Positions 21,806 to 33,370 of a stretch of 64,000 bases of DNA are shown here, piece after piece. A program made the position numbers and the translations under genes. The notes under the pieces were generated by a model that worked only from the letters and a program-made list of their open reading frames with translations, made no database searches and was not told the DNA's origin. Numbering within the stretch: position 1 is the first letter of the stretch; every line of letters begins with the position of its first letter. This stretch comes from Todiramphus chloris collaris (taxonomy: Eukaryota; Chordata; Aves; Coraciiformes; Alcedinidae), in contig JANVCC010000040.1 in NCBI GenBank assembly GCA_025345505.1, positions 9,888,023 to 9,952,022 on the forward strand. Direction: 5' to 3'.

Positions 21806-24800
21806 TGTTTTCTATCCTTTAGGCCCGAGCAGACCAATTCATCTCTCTTCAGATTGGTTTGATGTGGCTTGGGAAACTCAACCGGTCGTTTCCCAAGCCC
21901 GGCGTAATTTGGTTACACTTCCTGTGGTTCAGCCACGGGTTCCCCAGCCTGGCAGACACAGGGGATGTGCAGACAGTTACCCTTTCGTCTGCTCCAAAAC
22001 TGGAAATCAACTCTTGCCTGGGGAGGCATCAGCCATCAGCTGCTTTGGTTGGACTACAACTTTCCATAACTTTCTGAGTAGCCACCCAAAACAAACATGG
22101 CCAGATACTCTAGTGGTCACCACTTGGCTTGTCTCTGCAGGCAACCACTAAATCCATGGGTCCTGACTTCTGGGGAGACCCTGGTATGTGCCAGACCTTG
22201 CTGTGGGACTCTGCAGGTGACATAACAAAGTGGATACTCGTGATCTACATCTCCTTGGGTTGGCACCTTAACATGGGCTTTATGAGCTCAAAATGCCGTC
22301 GGAGGAAGAAAATGATGTTATGAGCTTTTTTCCATCAGCCAGGATTCAGGCTCTGAAAAAAATGGGGGTGGCAGCAGAAATGGGTAAGACATGGCCAGCC
22401 TGGAGAAGGTTTGGGCCCTGGACCCCTTGGCAGGTGCTTGGGAAAGGTGGTGGGAGAAAGGTGGCCTTTGCTAAAGAAAGAGTAAACTGCCATGAAAGGG
22501 AAGTTTTAGAGGGCGGGCTCAAATCTATTCAGAGACTTTGAAAACAGTGTCAACTGAGAAATATGCAGGTGATATTTTTTTACACATTGAATATTGAGTT
22601 TTGCTTTCAAAGTAAAGCTTCTGTTTTTATTTTTCTTTTCCTTTAAAATTATCTATATTTAAAGAGATTAAGTAAATTATTAAATAGGGTGAATTGAATG
22701 CTTTTGGTAAACCCAAATCTTTTCACACAGTCCTTTGTCTCACTTAAAAAAAAAAAAGGAAAAGTTCCACTTTGACCTGATTTTTCCTCCCTAATTTTTC
22801 AGCTCACACTGTTGGATAGAAGAGTCTACGTAGGTTACATCATTCGGGAGGAATCTCCTCTCATCCGTCTCCAAATGAATAACAACAAACATCCAAAAAA
22901 ATAATTGAAGTTTTATATATATCCCTTGGCCATTCAGGTGGTATGGCTGGCACGGGACATCGGCACTTTAAACAGCTGTTGTGAATCTTAAGGATAAACT
23001 TCCCCCCTTTGGCACTCCACCAGGAAGTTATGCATAGGAATATACCTGCTTTCCCTTGCAGCAGGCAAACCCCACCATCTTTAATACCTCAAGAGTGGAT
23101 GAAGGAGAACAGCTTTTTTTTCCCTGGGGGACACCCTTGCTTTGTCTGACCCTTTCTGCTGTGTTGGACCAGCGGGACTGAGTGGGGCTCTGGGCTGGGC
23201 TGCGATAGGCAAAGGTCTTTGCAAGGGGTATTTACAGCTACATGGATGTACAGACAGCTCCTCCTCCCTCATTGGCAGACAGCTTCATTATGGAGCAATT
23301 CAATGCCCTAAAAAAGAACCACCACTGCTCCATGCACACTTTTTCACATATTACAACCTTATTTCCAAAGGTAGGTATGGTAACAGCATGCTTTTAGAGC
23401 CAAAGTCACATATGCTTTGTGATACCCAATCTATCACTCTTAGAACCGACTCTGTTTTCCTCAGAGTCAGATATCCCTTGGTGGACAAACTCTCTTCGAC
23501 CAGGCAGACTTGCTTGACCATCTTCTCCAGCTGGAGTCTGAGGTCCTGGCTGAAATGTCATTCCACTGCTTTTGTGAAAGTACAGAGACACCAAAACTCA
23601 GTGAATCCAAGAAAGCTGCTGGACACCTATGGGACAAAACACTGTCCACAGCACTAAACACATGCCTGACAAACCTTGCTCCAAGAGCCGGCGTAAGCTG
23701 GGCATTGTCTTAAACCAGACCTAACTTCCACCCTGCCGTGGTTCCACGAGCCTGGATGAATAAGCCAGTGCAAAGACCACAATGATCCAAGACAGTGCAG
23801 CTGGGAGGGGTGAGCTGAGCTGAGGCCTTCCTGGGATCTCCCCAAGCTCTGCTCTGCTCCCACGTGCATCTCCCTACAGACATGCCAGGTTCACAGGCAC
23901 TAGAGCATCCAGCTCATTTAGGGTATGGCCTTAACTCCAGAAGTCAGGGCATAAGAACAGGATCTCCTCCTCACTGCAGCATTAGGGCAGCATCTCTTCC
24001 ACAGACTTCATTACTTTTGTCCCAGTTGCTTCTTTCTTGACTTGCCACACCATGTGATATTTAATGGAGGAGTTTATCAGCTACACTCCCAGAAGCTAAT
24101 ATTAATGGTGTCGATATCACACATGCTGGCATGTAGGGGACGTAGTTGAAGGGATCAATTCCCCTGCATAGGTGGGCCACACCCTTGGGCAGTGTAATAA
24201 CCCCCAGCTTGCAGAAGAGCATGGCTAAAACTGTGTGCGTGCTCCTGGAAGAGGCTTCTCCATTGCTTCACTTCTCTAAAAAGTTCATCTCTAACTGTGA
24301 GCCTGTGAACCAGCACTTAGGGATGATCCTGAGCTAAAGAAGATTGCAAGGACAGCCCAAGACAATGAGCAGCAAGTTCCACATGCTCTTGCTCCTGAAG
24401 GATGTGTTGCCAAAAGGCAACTGTTGGCGAGAGGGGCAGGTCAGGTACAGCAACTGCCCAGCTTTGCAGTGTGGATCCTACCATGGCATCAACACAGCAG
24501 AGGCAGAACAAAACTACTTGGTGGTCAAGCAGGAAAGACCACACCAGCTTCATGGCTTCAGCTGCAGGGATGTCAACCTGGCCAACCACTCCCACCTACT
24601 GACAGCTCGGCTGTCCAGAAGAGGTTCTCAGTCATCTGGAAGACACCTTGCACAGGGACCAGGACACTCTTCTCCTTCTTGGCCAGTGGTGAGCCCCAGG
24701 CAGGATGCAACAATGTTTTGGTGAAGGGTTTGCCTTACTTGGACCAGATGCAGAGCCCAGCTGAGCTTTGACCACCAACCCTTCACCATCACAGGAACAG

Positions 24801-25029
24801 CACTGGAAGGTCTCACCAAGCAGCAGTCTGGTTTGTGCAATGCACTCTATGTATTGACTAAAAAAGCTTCCCTGGACCTGCAGAGGTCCCCTCCTGGGGA
24901 GGGCACACGTTTCAGCGTGGCCAGCGGCCCCAGCACCCAGCTTCAGGACAAAACCAACCACAGCCTTATCAGAGCGTGCTGCTGTCTGATCTCAGCCATG
25001 AAAACAGCGCTACAAATCTAGCAGTATTT

Positions 25030-25260
25030 CTGAGACAGTATCTACAACATGCTTTTATTAAATCCAATTAAGTGCATTTGTTTTAAAGTGGGCCTGCCCA
25101 GAGCCCCACACTCACATTAATGCCATCAGTTGCTTCAAGCAATCGCCCGGTGTTACGCCCCTCGCACTTGAGGTTATTTCCACAATAGTAATTAAATCCT
25201 CATTAACAATTTCAATTATAAAGTAAATCAAATGTAATAGCCTACACAGGGAATCTCATC
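25030..25260. promoter_or_regulatory. TAAT-rich block; candidate conserved noncoding element
   Basis: Cores include TTATTAAATCCAATTAAG, CACATTAATGCC, ATAGTAATTAAATCC, CATTAACAATTTCAATTA and AATGTAATAGCC within about 200 bp, plus a CpG-containing centre (CAATCGCCCGGTGTTACG). It lies 2.1 kb beyond the inferred FGF18 3' end. A regulatory role is inferred only. Confidence 0.3.
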
Positions 25261-27383
25261 TCATGTTCGGGGAGCCCGAAGACTTTCTGAAAGGAAGAAA
25301 TGTTAAACACTGCAAACGAGCTGCTTCTTAGAGTCCGGAGGTCAGCAGAGGAACATGTCCAGCAGGGCTGTTGACAGCCACTTGTAACTTCTGGCCTCAC
25401 CACCAAGGCACAGAAGCACCACATGCCTGGGAGGCCTCAAGCATGAGGCTGTCTGTCTCTGGCACGTGATGGATGTCCCTTTTCTTTGTTCATTTCTTGA
25501 GCGCTTCCTCCCCAGAGCACCCTTTTGCCCAACGTGAAGGTGCTCTGAAGGGGAACCTGGTGAGAATTCTTCTCGTCTTTGCCCCTGCTTTTGTTGTGGC
25601 TAACAAATCTTAAAAAGCAGGTCTCCAAACACAAATACTCAACGCACGCCCTCCTCGGCCAACAAACCTGACAGCACCTAACCGAGGTGAGCACCTTATC
25701 CCCTCACCACACCGTCTTTTCACAGCCCAGGCACCCGTCTCACTGCTGTCCAGGAAATATTCTTGTAAACCAAGGACACAAGTGGCAGAGGCCCCTGCTG
25801 TCAACTGCATAGCCCCTAGTTCCCACGTGCCGGTCTCCAAACCCAGCAGGCACTGTGGGACAGGGAGCAGATCCTCCCTCCCTGGTTGCTCTCGGCCTCA
25901 AAGGAGATCCCTTCTGCCCAGACCTGTCCAGCATTTACCACCTCCACCCCTTCAAACCTCCCTGATAGCAAACAAACCCTGTCGTTCTGACAGTGAAACC
26001 ATCAGTGCCATAGGCCATGGTGATATTTCAAGACAAAAGGCCCCCATAAATCCTTTCTTACTCTGGAAATCAACTGGGTTTCTCCTCTTGAAGGTATTAA
26101 CACAGCACATCTCCAGCCGCTCCCAACCCTCCACCCCAGCACTCCTCTGAACCTGCCCTAAATCTCTCCCACATGAATCAATATGAAGACAAAGCTGGCA
26201 AAGCCTTCCAGCCCCCACCAGCCAATTCCACCACTGTACCATCAGGTCCTGCTTCCATGCCGGTCTCCAGGTGCGCCAGGAGAGCAGCTCCCAGTATATT
26301 CACTGGGAGAGGGGCTGCTCAACTGATAGCCTGTGCTTAGCTAGGGTGAGGGCAACACCTGTAAGGCTGCCCAGATTTCCACGGAGCATCATGGAGTGAC
26401 CCTGCTTAGCACTGTTCATTTTTCTCTAGGCTTGTGAGGTTTGGAGATTGGTTCAGATAAGCATCCTCAAGCTTGCAGGCTTATCTGCACCATCTCCCAA
26501 ACAGCTTTGATCTGCAGGATTTGGCTGCAGCTCTCAAAGTTATCTTGAGAAAGCTTGTTCTGGGGAGAGTCATTCTTCTGATTAACAAGAAAAAGCTTTC
26601 TGAGTGGCTTTGAGCATTTTCAGCCCTGGCTGGAATCAGGGACTGTAGCAATGTCTGCACACAGAGAGAAGGAAAAAGTCTAGCAACCTTCTTAAAGCTT
26701 TGCTTGGGCTCAGTTGTCATTCAGCTAAAATCTGCCATGTTATTTCCACTCGCTGCTTTCCCCGCTCTCTGTTTAATGCCACACACCCCCCACTCTGTGG
26801 GTCAGGGTCTATGCAGAGGTCCACACCTTGCGTTGGCGGGTGGCTTTGCATCCCCTGTATCCCACACAGGGCAGAGGAGAGGGGGCTGGGAGGCTGAGGG
26901 CACCTTTTAAAAGGTACAATATTAAATTAAACAGCTGAAACAAATAGCCCCCCTCTCAAATCCTCCGGTGAAGAAAACCCAAGCCACATGTATGTCGTTC
27001 ATCGAGTCAGATGCTGAGCTCCTAGTTTACCTTGCTTGGCCGAACAAAGCTTTAGGAAATACTCGTTGGGCTGAAAAGCATCAAATTTAACCCTGGCACT
27101 TGAAAAATGCCGACATGGATTCTCCCACTCTCGGCCCATCAGCACCCCACGTGAGATTTCTTCCCGCTGGGAACAATGAGGGAGGAGGAAGAAGTTATTA
27201 AGAAAAAGGAGAAATTACAGAAATAGCAAAGAAGTTTATAGAGGGGAAACTACTCTGAACAAACTACCCCGAGCACATCCCGCTGCCCTCACATAAAAGA
27301 TAAACACATTAAAAAACCAACTGCTCATGGAGAGGAAAGAAGCGTGAACGGCAAAAATATGTACATGGGTTTTAAATAATTTT

Positions 27384-27389
27384 TTTATT
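27384..27389 (-). promoter_or_regulatory. Distal poly(A) signal AATAAA of FGF18
   Basis: A sense-strand AATAAA follows the CTGCCTCAAC segment. It is the last such hexamer seen for this transcript, about 930 nt after the stop codon, and therefore the best candidate for the main 3' end. This is inferred from sequence only. Confidence 0.5.
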
Positions 27390-27781
27390 TGTTGAGGCAG
27401 TAATACTTGGTTCATGGAACTGCAATATACAGAGAGGTGAAATAAATAGCTTATATATATATAATATATATAATATAGCTGGTTTTAAAATATTCCCTTA
27501 TCATTGGTGTACTAGGTCATCTTGTAGTCACTTGAATGTATTTAGCAGCATTCTCCAGAACTGAGCATAATGCAGGATCACGGAGCCGTGACACCTTATG
27601 TCGTCAGAAAGGTTACAGAAGATCGATGCGTCGAGAACTCCACGGGAACTCACTCACTGCGGCACACACCGTCTGGTCACGGGCCGGTGTGCAGCAGGCA
27701 ATAAATAGATTACTGCAAAACCGGCGCTTTTTCGGGGCAGGGTCTCAGTAACTTTGGGAAAGAACTTTGGTTTTCTTTGGT

Positions 27782-27795
27782 TTTATTTATTTATT
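27782..27795 (-). promoter_or_regulatory. Cluster of three overlapping AATAAA hexamers
   Basis: Sense-strand (AATA)n gives three overlapping AATAAA hexamers in an A-rich tract. They could act as an alternative poly(A) signal about 530 nt after the stop, or simply reflect low-complexity sequence. Confidence 0.3.
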
Positions 27796-27910
27796 TTTAA
27801 TAATTTTTTTTTTTTTTTCCTCCTTTCTTTCCTTTTTTTTGTTGGTTTTTGTTTTGTTGTTTGTGTTTGTTTTATTTCCTCTGGGGATATGCTTGACAAG
27901 TTGTCCTTTC

Positions 27911-27911
<1 letters not shown>

Positions 27912-27959
<48 letters not shown>
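27912..27959. repeat. A48 homopolymer on plus strand (U48 in FGF18 sense RNA)
   Basis: An uninterrupted run of 48 A on the plus strand lies inside the probable FGF18 3' UTR, so the transcript would carry U48. Homopolymer length is prone to sequencing error. The orientation is opposite to that of a poly(A) tail left by retroposition of the sense mRNA. Confidence 0.9.
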
Positions 27960-27960
<1 letters not shown>

Positions 27961-28080
27961 CAAAATAAGCACCTGTGTGTCATCAACAACAAGAAGTCAA
28001 TTTAAATAGAGCAGTTCATTTTGTTTTTCAAGTCACAATAAATCCCTAACAGCTTTTCCCCAGCGTTTGCCATCTAGTCT

Positions 28081-28107
28081 TTTATTAATTTTTTTTTTAT
28101 TTTTATT
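28081..28107 (-). promoter_or_regulatory. Proximal AATAAA cluster in the FGF18 3' UTR
   Basis: Three AATAAA hexamers (28081-28086, 28096-28101, 28102-28107) lie about 215-240 nt after the stop codon. Use of these would make a short 3' UTR that lacks the U48 tract and both AU-rich elements. Alternative polyadenylation is an inference. Confidence 0.35.
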
Positions 28108-28318
28108 TTTTTTTAAACACAATGTACAAAAATAGAGCTTCTTCCTTATTTTTAATGTAAAAATATTCCTCTGGTGCAGTTTTTTTTTTGTCTGTTTGTT
28201 TTTTGTGTTTGTTTTTTGTTTGTTTTTTTTGTTTGTTTGCTTGTTTTGTGGTTTTTTTTTTTGTGTTTTTGTTTGTTTGTTTTGTGGGTAATTATTCTGA
28301 CACCATTTTCGTCTATTT

Positions 28319-28585
28319 TTAACTGGGGTTGGTGGGTCGTATTCTCTTAGTCCTCTTGGTGACTGTTGTGTACTTGAAAGGTTTCTGTATCTCCACTTGC
28401 CCCTTTGGGTACCGCTTCATAAAATGTACATCTTGCTGGTTTTCCCGGGTCTTGGGCCCTTTTCGTGGCCTCCCTTTTTTGGTGAATCCAACATACCAGC
28501 CTGAATATTTTGCTGACATCAGCGCCGTGTAGTTGTTTTCCAGGACTTTTTCGATGAAGACACACTCCTTGCTGGTGCCATCAGG
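28319..28585 (-). CDS. FGF18: FGF18, terminal coding exon (C-terminal 88 residues plus stop)
   Basis: Fibroblast growth factor 18 is a secreted ligand that binds FGFRs with heparan sulfate and acts in skeletal, lung and neural development. This exon begins at Pro (PDGTSK) directly after a CAG acceptor at 28586-28588 and ends in TAA at 28319-28321. Visible landmarks are [20 protein letters not shown], the continuation [19 protein letters not shown], and the tail ending RIRPTNPS. The Cys in KECVF pairs in the family with the Cys of LCMN in the preceding exon. NNYT is an N-glycosylation sequon. GRPRKGPK is the basic heparin-binding stretch. FGF8 and FGF17 differ clearly here, and the [20 protein letters not shown] segment is FGF18-type. 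From memory of mammalian FGF18 the exon is the same length (88 codons). The differences lie mainly in the last ~25 residues, for example GQVEIQ for GQPELQ and RTKR for RSRR. The frame is intact. Confidence 0.97.
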   Translation of the reverse strand, partial: PDGTSKECVFIEKVLENNYTALMSAKYSGWYVGFTKKGRPRKGPKTRENQQDVHFMKRYPKGQVEIQKPFKYTTVTKRTKRIRPTNPS

Positions 28586-28600
28586 CTGAAAAAGGGAAGA

Positions 28601-28629
28601 CAATAAAATAAAATAAAATAAAATGAAAT
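28601..28629. repeat. (AAAAT)n pentanucleotide repeat beside the FGF18 acceptor
   Basis: About four to five ATAAA/AAAAT units start 16 nt outside the terminal exon. On the sense strand this is (ATTTT)n immediately upstream of TGTCTTCCCTTTTTCAG, overlapping the expected branch-point and polypyrimidine region. Confidence 0.85.
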
Positions 28630-31600
28630 TTCATTATCCAAATGCAAGTTCAGTGACCAAAACCCAGTTTGGCATCAATAAAATCATCCCATCTGGACCT
28701 TGTTTTTGGTTCATAGGAGCAGTAACAAACATCCGCTGAAATAGAAATGATTTAAAAAAAAAAAAAAGCATGAAAGCATGAGGTCATCATTTCACTTCTC
28801 TAAACACTTCTACCCAAGGAGAGAAAGATTTCTCAAAGACAACAGTTCAGTTTACCCAGTCCAAGTCCAGCTCCTTCAACTGCAAGCAAAGCAAGACACT
28901 TAGCTTTGCTTTTTCCATTAGGCAAGGAGGATGAATTGAACTCGTGCCAGGGAAACCTCATACTGCATCGGGAAAAAGTCAGAATCTCACACGGGCCCAA
29001 CACCAGCATTCCCCTTCCACCACTCACTCTTGATGTTTTCTGAAATACTTTATGGGCTTGTGTCCCTCACTACCCAAATCCCACTAAAACCATTACAAGG
29101 CTTAGTCTAAACCTTCCCAGTGCTTGGAAGACCCTCCCCCAGAGCATCCCAGGTGCAAGACCTGGCAAATAAAGGACACGTGGAACTCCAGGGATGAGCC
29201 AGAGGGATGCCTGAGGTGTTGAGGTCCCTGACCCCACTCTGGTCCCTGTGGCCCTGGTGCTTTCAGAGCCACACCGCACACCTCGGGCTGGGCTCCGATT
29301 CGCATCCCTGGGAGACAGAGGCAGCGGAAAGGGCCGTTCCCACGCCAGAGGGGCTCCCCAGACCGACAGCTTCCCACCAGCATCCTGATGTGATGGCAGC
29401 TGGAGGACCATGTGGCAGCAGTGTTCTCAGCCATCAGACTCGCTCCAGCTCCACTGCCAGAGGGGTGACACAAGTGCCTGATTTTACACCTCTGCTCTCC
29501 CAGGGTAGGTTTTTGTTTGGAAGAGGGTTTCATTTCTTGTGGCAGAGGGGAGGCAGTCCTTCACCTTTCCCAACCTTTCAACCTCAGCCTAAAAGCAGCC
29601 ATCCAAAGCTCAAGGACCTGGCTTAGTAAACCATGTCCCTAAATTACTTTCCTCCTTGCAGAGCAAGACAGAATTAGCACAGAACTGGAGCCAGAAGCTC
29701 CTGAGCATGAGAGCTGCTCCCCAACCACACTGAAGCAAAGCGCCCGCCCTGCTGGGACTCCTTTCCCGATGCAGCTGCTGGTTTGAGATTTGGCAAACCA
29801 GGTTCAGCTCAGCTTGGAGATCTGGACTAACGGATCCAGAACTGGACTTTGAACACAGCAGAACAGAGATCTTGGGCTGGATTTAGAACTCTAATTTACC
29901 CAGCACACGCAGCACTCAAGGGAGCTGCAGCATCACAAAACATCTTTAAGTCCTTCAGCACAGAGGAAATTCTTCTCGCCTATAAACTTCTGCAGGAAAA
30001 CATGTTTTGCCCTTTAACTGCTGAGTTACTGGTGCTGCACTTAGAACATCATGCACTGTTGTATGCACCGGCACTTTGTTCTATGCCTCAAAAGATACTG
30101 GGGAGTAGACACGAGCTCACTTGAGCCCTGGGTGTTGTCTCAGCTATGACTTGAGCTGAGCTGAGTGTCTCCAGCTCTTTTATGGATTCCAGCCAGCACA
30201 GCATGGAGCACCATACTGGACAATCTAATGCTCAGCAAAGCCAAAGGAAGGATTTCCATCACAGTATTGGCCCAATCCAACTCCCCACTGAAGTCAAATA
30301 AAGAGTCTTTCAGTACTGCAGGCCTATTCCTGCTGCTATGCTTGCTATTAAACTCTCCCCATTTAAACTAACCAGCATCAGACCCCATTCCACCCATCCC
30401 ATGCTATCCCTGGGGGGGACAGGAAAGCCAAAGCAGTGTGACCAGCACAGCACCAGCAGCGATGGGCGATCGATCCCAGGCTGCAGCATCTCTGCTCAGG
30501 GGCTCCTGTGGGCTGGAGCAAGGAAGCTGTCCTAAAATGTCCTGCACAATCACATCAGGTTTGTGCCATTTGTGGGAAGGGCAGGGGATCTTGCAATAGG
30601 AGGAAAACCCTTGAACCAAGTTGGCTCAGGCTTCCCTGCACCTCTGATCCCCAAATAACTGAGTACAGACTGCAAACAGAGCTGCAAGATTGGAACCACC
30701 AGGCACGATGACCCACACTGTAGTCACACAGGCAACCAGAAGAGAAAATCTTCATCATTACCAGCATCCAGAACCAGCCATTCCACCCTGGCTTAATTCC
30801 TCTAGCAGAGCTTCAATTCAAGCCATGCAACAATATGTGATGTTTACCCTAAAATCATTAATGCACCATCCTGCCTAAAGAGTTTCGCTACCATAAGTAG
30901 GTCTCATTAAGAAGGCACAAGAGATCATGGCAACTCCTGCCTCAAACATGCTAATCCAGGGTCCACATTCCCTATATGTGCCCCCTATATGGGGGCAAAG
31001 CCAGCTCTGCCACAGGACCAGCAATCCCCATCCTGGGCTAGGCACAAAGGTCTTCATTTTATCATCTTCGACTAGAAGCTCACAGACACTTTAATGAATG
31101 GCAGAACTGGGCAAAGCTCAGTGGTTCCAGTTCCTGGGGAGGTCGTTCTCCGAGCCCTGGGTTTGATCAAAGCCACATGAGTGGGGAAAGGGGAAATCAG
31201 TCGACACCACGGGGTTCCACCAGGTTTCAATGGGAAGCCATAAAACCAGCCCCAGGTTTCTCAGGGCTCAGCCCACTACAAACCCTTCCCCAATGAATGG
31301 AGAATTTTTAAACAATACCATGGCTGAGTTTCAAATCCACCCAAACCCAGGTGCTGATGAACCGACCGGATCCGTAACGCAGGGGGAGCAGGTAATTGGA
31401 AGGGCTGTTTCCCCCACACTCATGGAAAGGTCCTGGATTTGAGCCCTGACCTTGTTGCTAGGAGAATTAAGGCATTTTCATGCAGTTTGAGAGGTTTCCG
31501 CTTGTACTGCAATGTCAGTTTCTCATGGAAAATGAAGACTGGAATGAAAAGAAAATGTGTGTGTAGGAGGGGGAAATTATTCTATTAATAACAAAAAAGT

Positions 31601-32356
31601 ATTTACTTATACCTTCAAATTTGCCGACAGAGCCTAAGACGGAGACAGAAGGTGGAGGAATAACAAGGTGCAACTTCAGGCCAACCTCAGGGCTAATTTG
31701 AAGTAAACAAGGTGTATGAGATAAAATAACTTCGTTCTGGAAGAGGAAGAGCTCAGTGATTTGATAACATGAAATTACAGTAGCATTTACAAGTACCTCA
31801 AGATAATCAGGATAAGGACCTCACTTCCCCAAACAGAGCATTCCTGCCCATGCTAAGACACGTCAGAGACAGACAAATGAATTTCAAATACTTACAAGAT
31901 GATTTTGCAGTATCTTTTATAATCCCCAATAGAATACAGCCCTTGCATATGTTACCTACACCACGGAGAGCTGGACCCATGGTAATTTATTAGAGGAAAT
32001 GGCAATTTATAAGGGTTTTCAGTCATTTTTAAGTGTCACCTTGTTTTCATCAGATGCCCATCACTTCAGTTCTAATTACGACCCTATTTAAACAACAGCA
32101 AAACACTTACTGGGTCTGTCACACATCCCCTTGCTCCTCTAAAGAGAAAAGGATGAAAAAGGGAGATGGCTTTGGCCAAGCATCACTCCCTGCTCACCCT
32201 TCCACAGGAGCTCCTCATGCAAACGCCTGCTGCCGACACGGGGCTGCACCCTCTGCTGCTGATGTCAGCTGGGAGATGCTGCCAAGCCACATTTCATACA
32301 CGCTCAGCTGACAGGATGTACCTTGCAGAGTGCTCACCCTTCAAAATGTGGAGGTT

Positions 32357-32530
32357 TACAGAATCAGAGAACCACAGAATAGAATGTTTTGGGTTGGAAG
32401 GGACATTTCAAAGTCATCTAGTCCAACCCCCCCTGCAGTGAGCAGGGACATCTGCAACTGGAACAGGTTGCTCAGAGCCCTGGCCAACCTCACCTGGAGT
32501 CATTCCACAAATGGGGCATCTTCTACATCT
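32357..32530 (-). mobile_element. CR1 LINE 3' fragment
   Basis: ACAGAATCAGAGAACCACAG, then TTTGGGTTGGAAGGGACATT, then CCCCTGCAGTGAGCAGGGAC. Same subfamily and similar 5' truncation point as the copy at 57.6 kb. Located in the last FGF18 intron, in the same orientation as the gene. Confidence 0.93.
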
Positions 32531-33231
32531 ATTTTTTAAATCTGATTCTTTAAAATAAAGAGTTCTTGAAAGCCTGGGAGCTGTGCAGGAGCTGCCTGGC
32601 CTGGTGCAGTGACATTGCCACAAGACGAGGCAGGATCTGCACCCAGCCCTGACTCACCATCAGCCCCACAGAGCAGGGGGGCACGAGGGCTCTGCAGCCC
32701 CGAGATGTCCCACATGTGCTCATGGGATGAGCTGCTCCTGCATTTTGCTCACTATTGTCCCACAGGCAGTATCTCCAGGCAAGCTCCCTGCCCAGAGCAG
32801 GGTGAGAGCTGTTGCAGAGGCACAACCCTGCTCCTTTAAAAGGTGTGGGCTCTCTTCACATCAGCACCTCCTCCTACCTGTGACAAGCCACCCTCAAATT
32901 GCCTATTTTTTCCCCCAGGGGCTGCTGCTTGGCTGTGTGATGCCACCATGGAGATGACAACTTGCAGCTCAGTTCTTTGCAGAGAGAGGATTCAGAGCAG
33001 TTTTTGTTTACACACACCCCTAAGAGTCGTGGGAAGATGCAGTAGCTGTTAGCCAGACTTCTGATAACACGCCTTCTAAAATGCCTGATCTAAACACCAC
33101 CTTCCACAGAAAGGCCTTGGGCATCACCCAGATCTGGGCAGAGGCGAGGGAAAGTGCAGCCGTGCTGGTAAAAACCCCAGCAGGCCAAAGCAGTGGCTCC
33201 AGCAGAGCATCTCCCGTAAACAACAGCTGGA

Positions 33232-33370
33232 GACCAGCCCTGGACGCAGCAAACCACTGCCCAGTGACCAGCCCTGGACGCAGCGAACCACTGCCCAGNN
33301 NNNNNNNNCCCTGGACGCAGCAAACCACTGCCCACTGACCAGCCCTGGACACAGCGAACCACTGCCCAGT
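33232..33370. repeat. 34-bp minisatellite, at least 4 copies
   Basis: The unit GACCAGCCCTGGACGCAGC[A/G]AACCACTGCCCAGT is repeated at 33232, 33266, (gap), about 33303 and 33337. Copies 1 and 3 have CAAACC, copies 2 and 4 have CGAACC. This alternation implies a 68-bp dimeric unit. A 10-N gap interrupts the array. Confidence 0.95.
33299..33308. other. Assembly gap (10 N) inside minisatellite
   Basis: The flanking copies would need only about 7 bases to be contiguous, but extra copies could have been collapsed here. Confidence 0.99.

Larger units (their letters stand above)
19641..27364. other. Gene-free sequence 3' of FGF18
   Basis: No exon or RNA gene was recognised. The longest open frame outside gaps (19971-20771, plus, 266 codons) has no domain, sits in GC-rich sequence, and is about what chance predicts for a window this size. 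Noted inside are a hairpin at 21778-21805, AT-rich unique sequence at 22540-22930, and a TAAT-rich block at 25030-25260. Confidence 0.5.
27365..28318 (-). other. FGF18: FGF18 3' untranslated region (probable extent)
   Basis: This is the sequence downstream of the FGF18 stop codon in the sense (minus) direction. I infer the end from the last good AATAAA (27384-27389), giving a UTR of about 950 nt. In sense order it holds: an A/C-rich tract almost without U or G (about 28182-28290); a cluster of AATAAA motifs (28081-28107); a 48-nt U tract (27912-27959); a second A-rich tract with another AATAAA cluster (about 27782-27895); a mixed-composition stretch (27540-27760); two UAUUUAU AU-rich elements (near 27440-27449 and 27701-27707); and a TA-rich segment (27450-27478). 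The true end and the site used are unproven without cDNA or 3'-end reads. Confidence 0.6.

Noticed and set aside
24146..24724. Plus-strand frame open for about 190 codons except one TAA (24335-24337), with coding-like codons
   Set aside because: Considered as a decayed gene or processed pseudogene, but no protein family was recognised, no poly(A) tail or target-site duplication was seen, and such lengths occur by chance here.
27912..27959. A48 as the tail of a retroposed plus-strand mRNA
   Set aside because: No processed coding sequence precedes it on the plus strand and no flanking duplication was seen. It sits inside the FGF18 3' UTR.
27754..28009. Plus-strand frames rich in Phe and Lys
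   Set aside because: Translation of T-runs and the A48 homopolymer in the FGF18 3' UTR, antisense to the gene.
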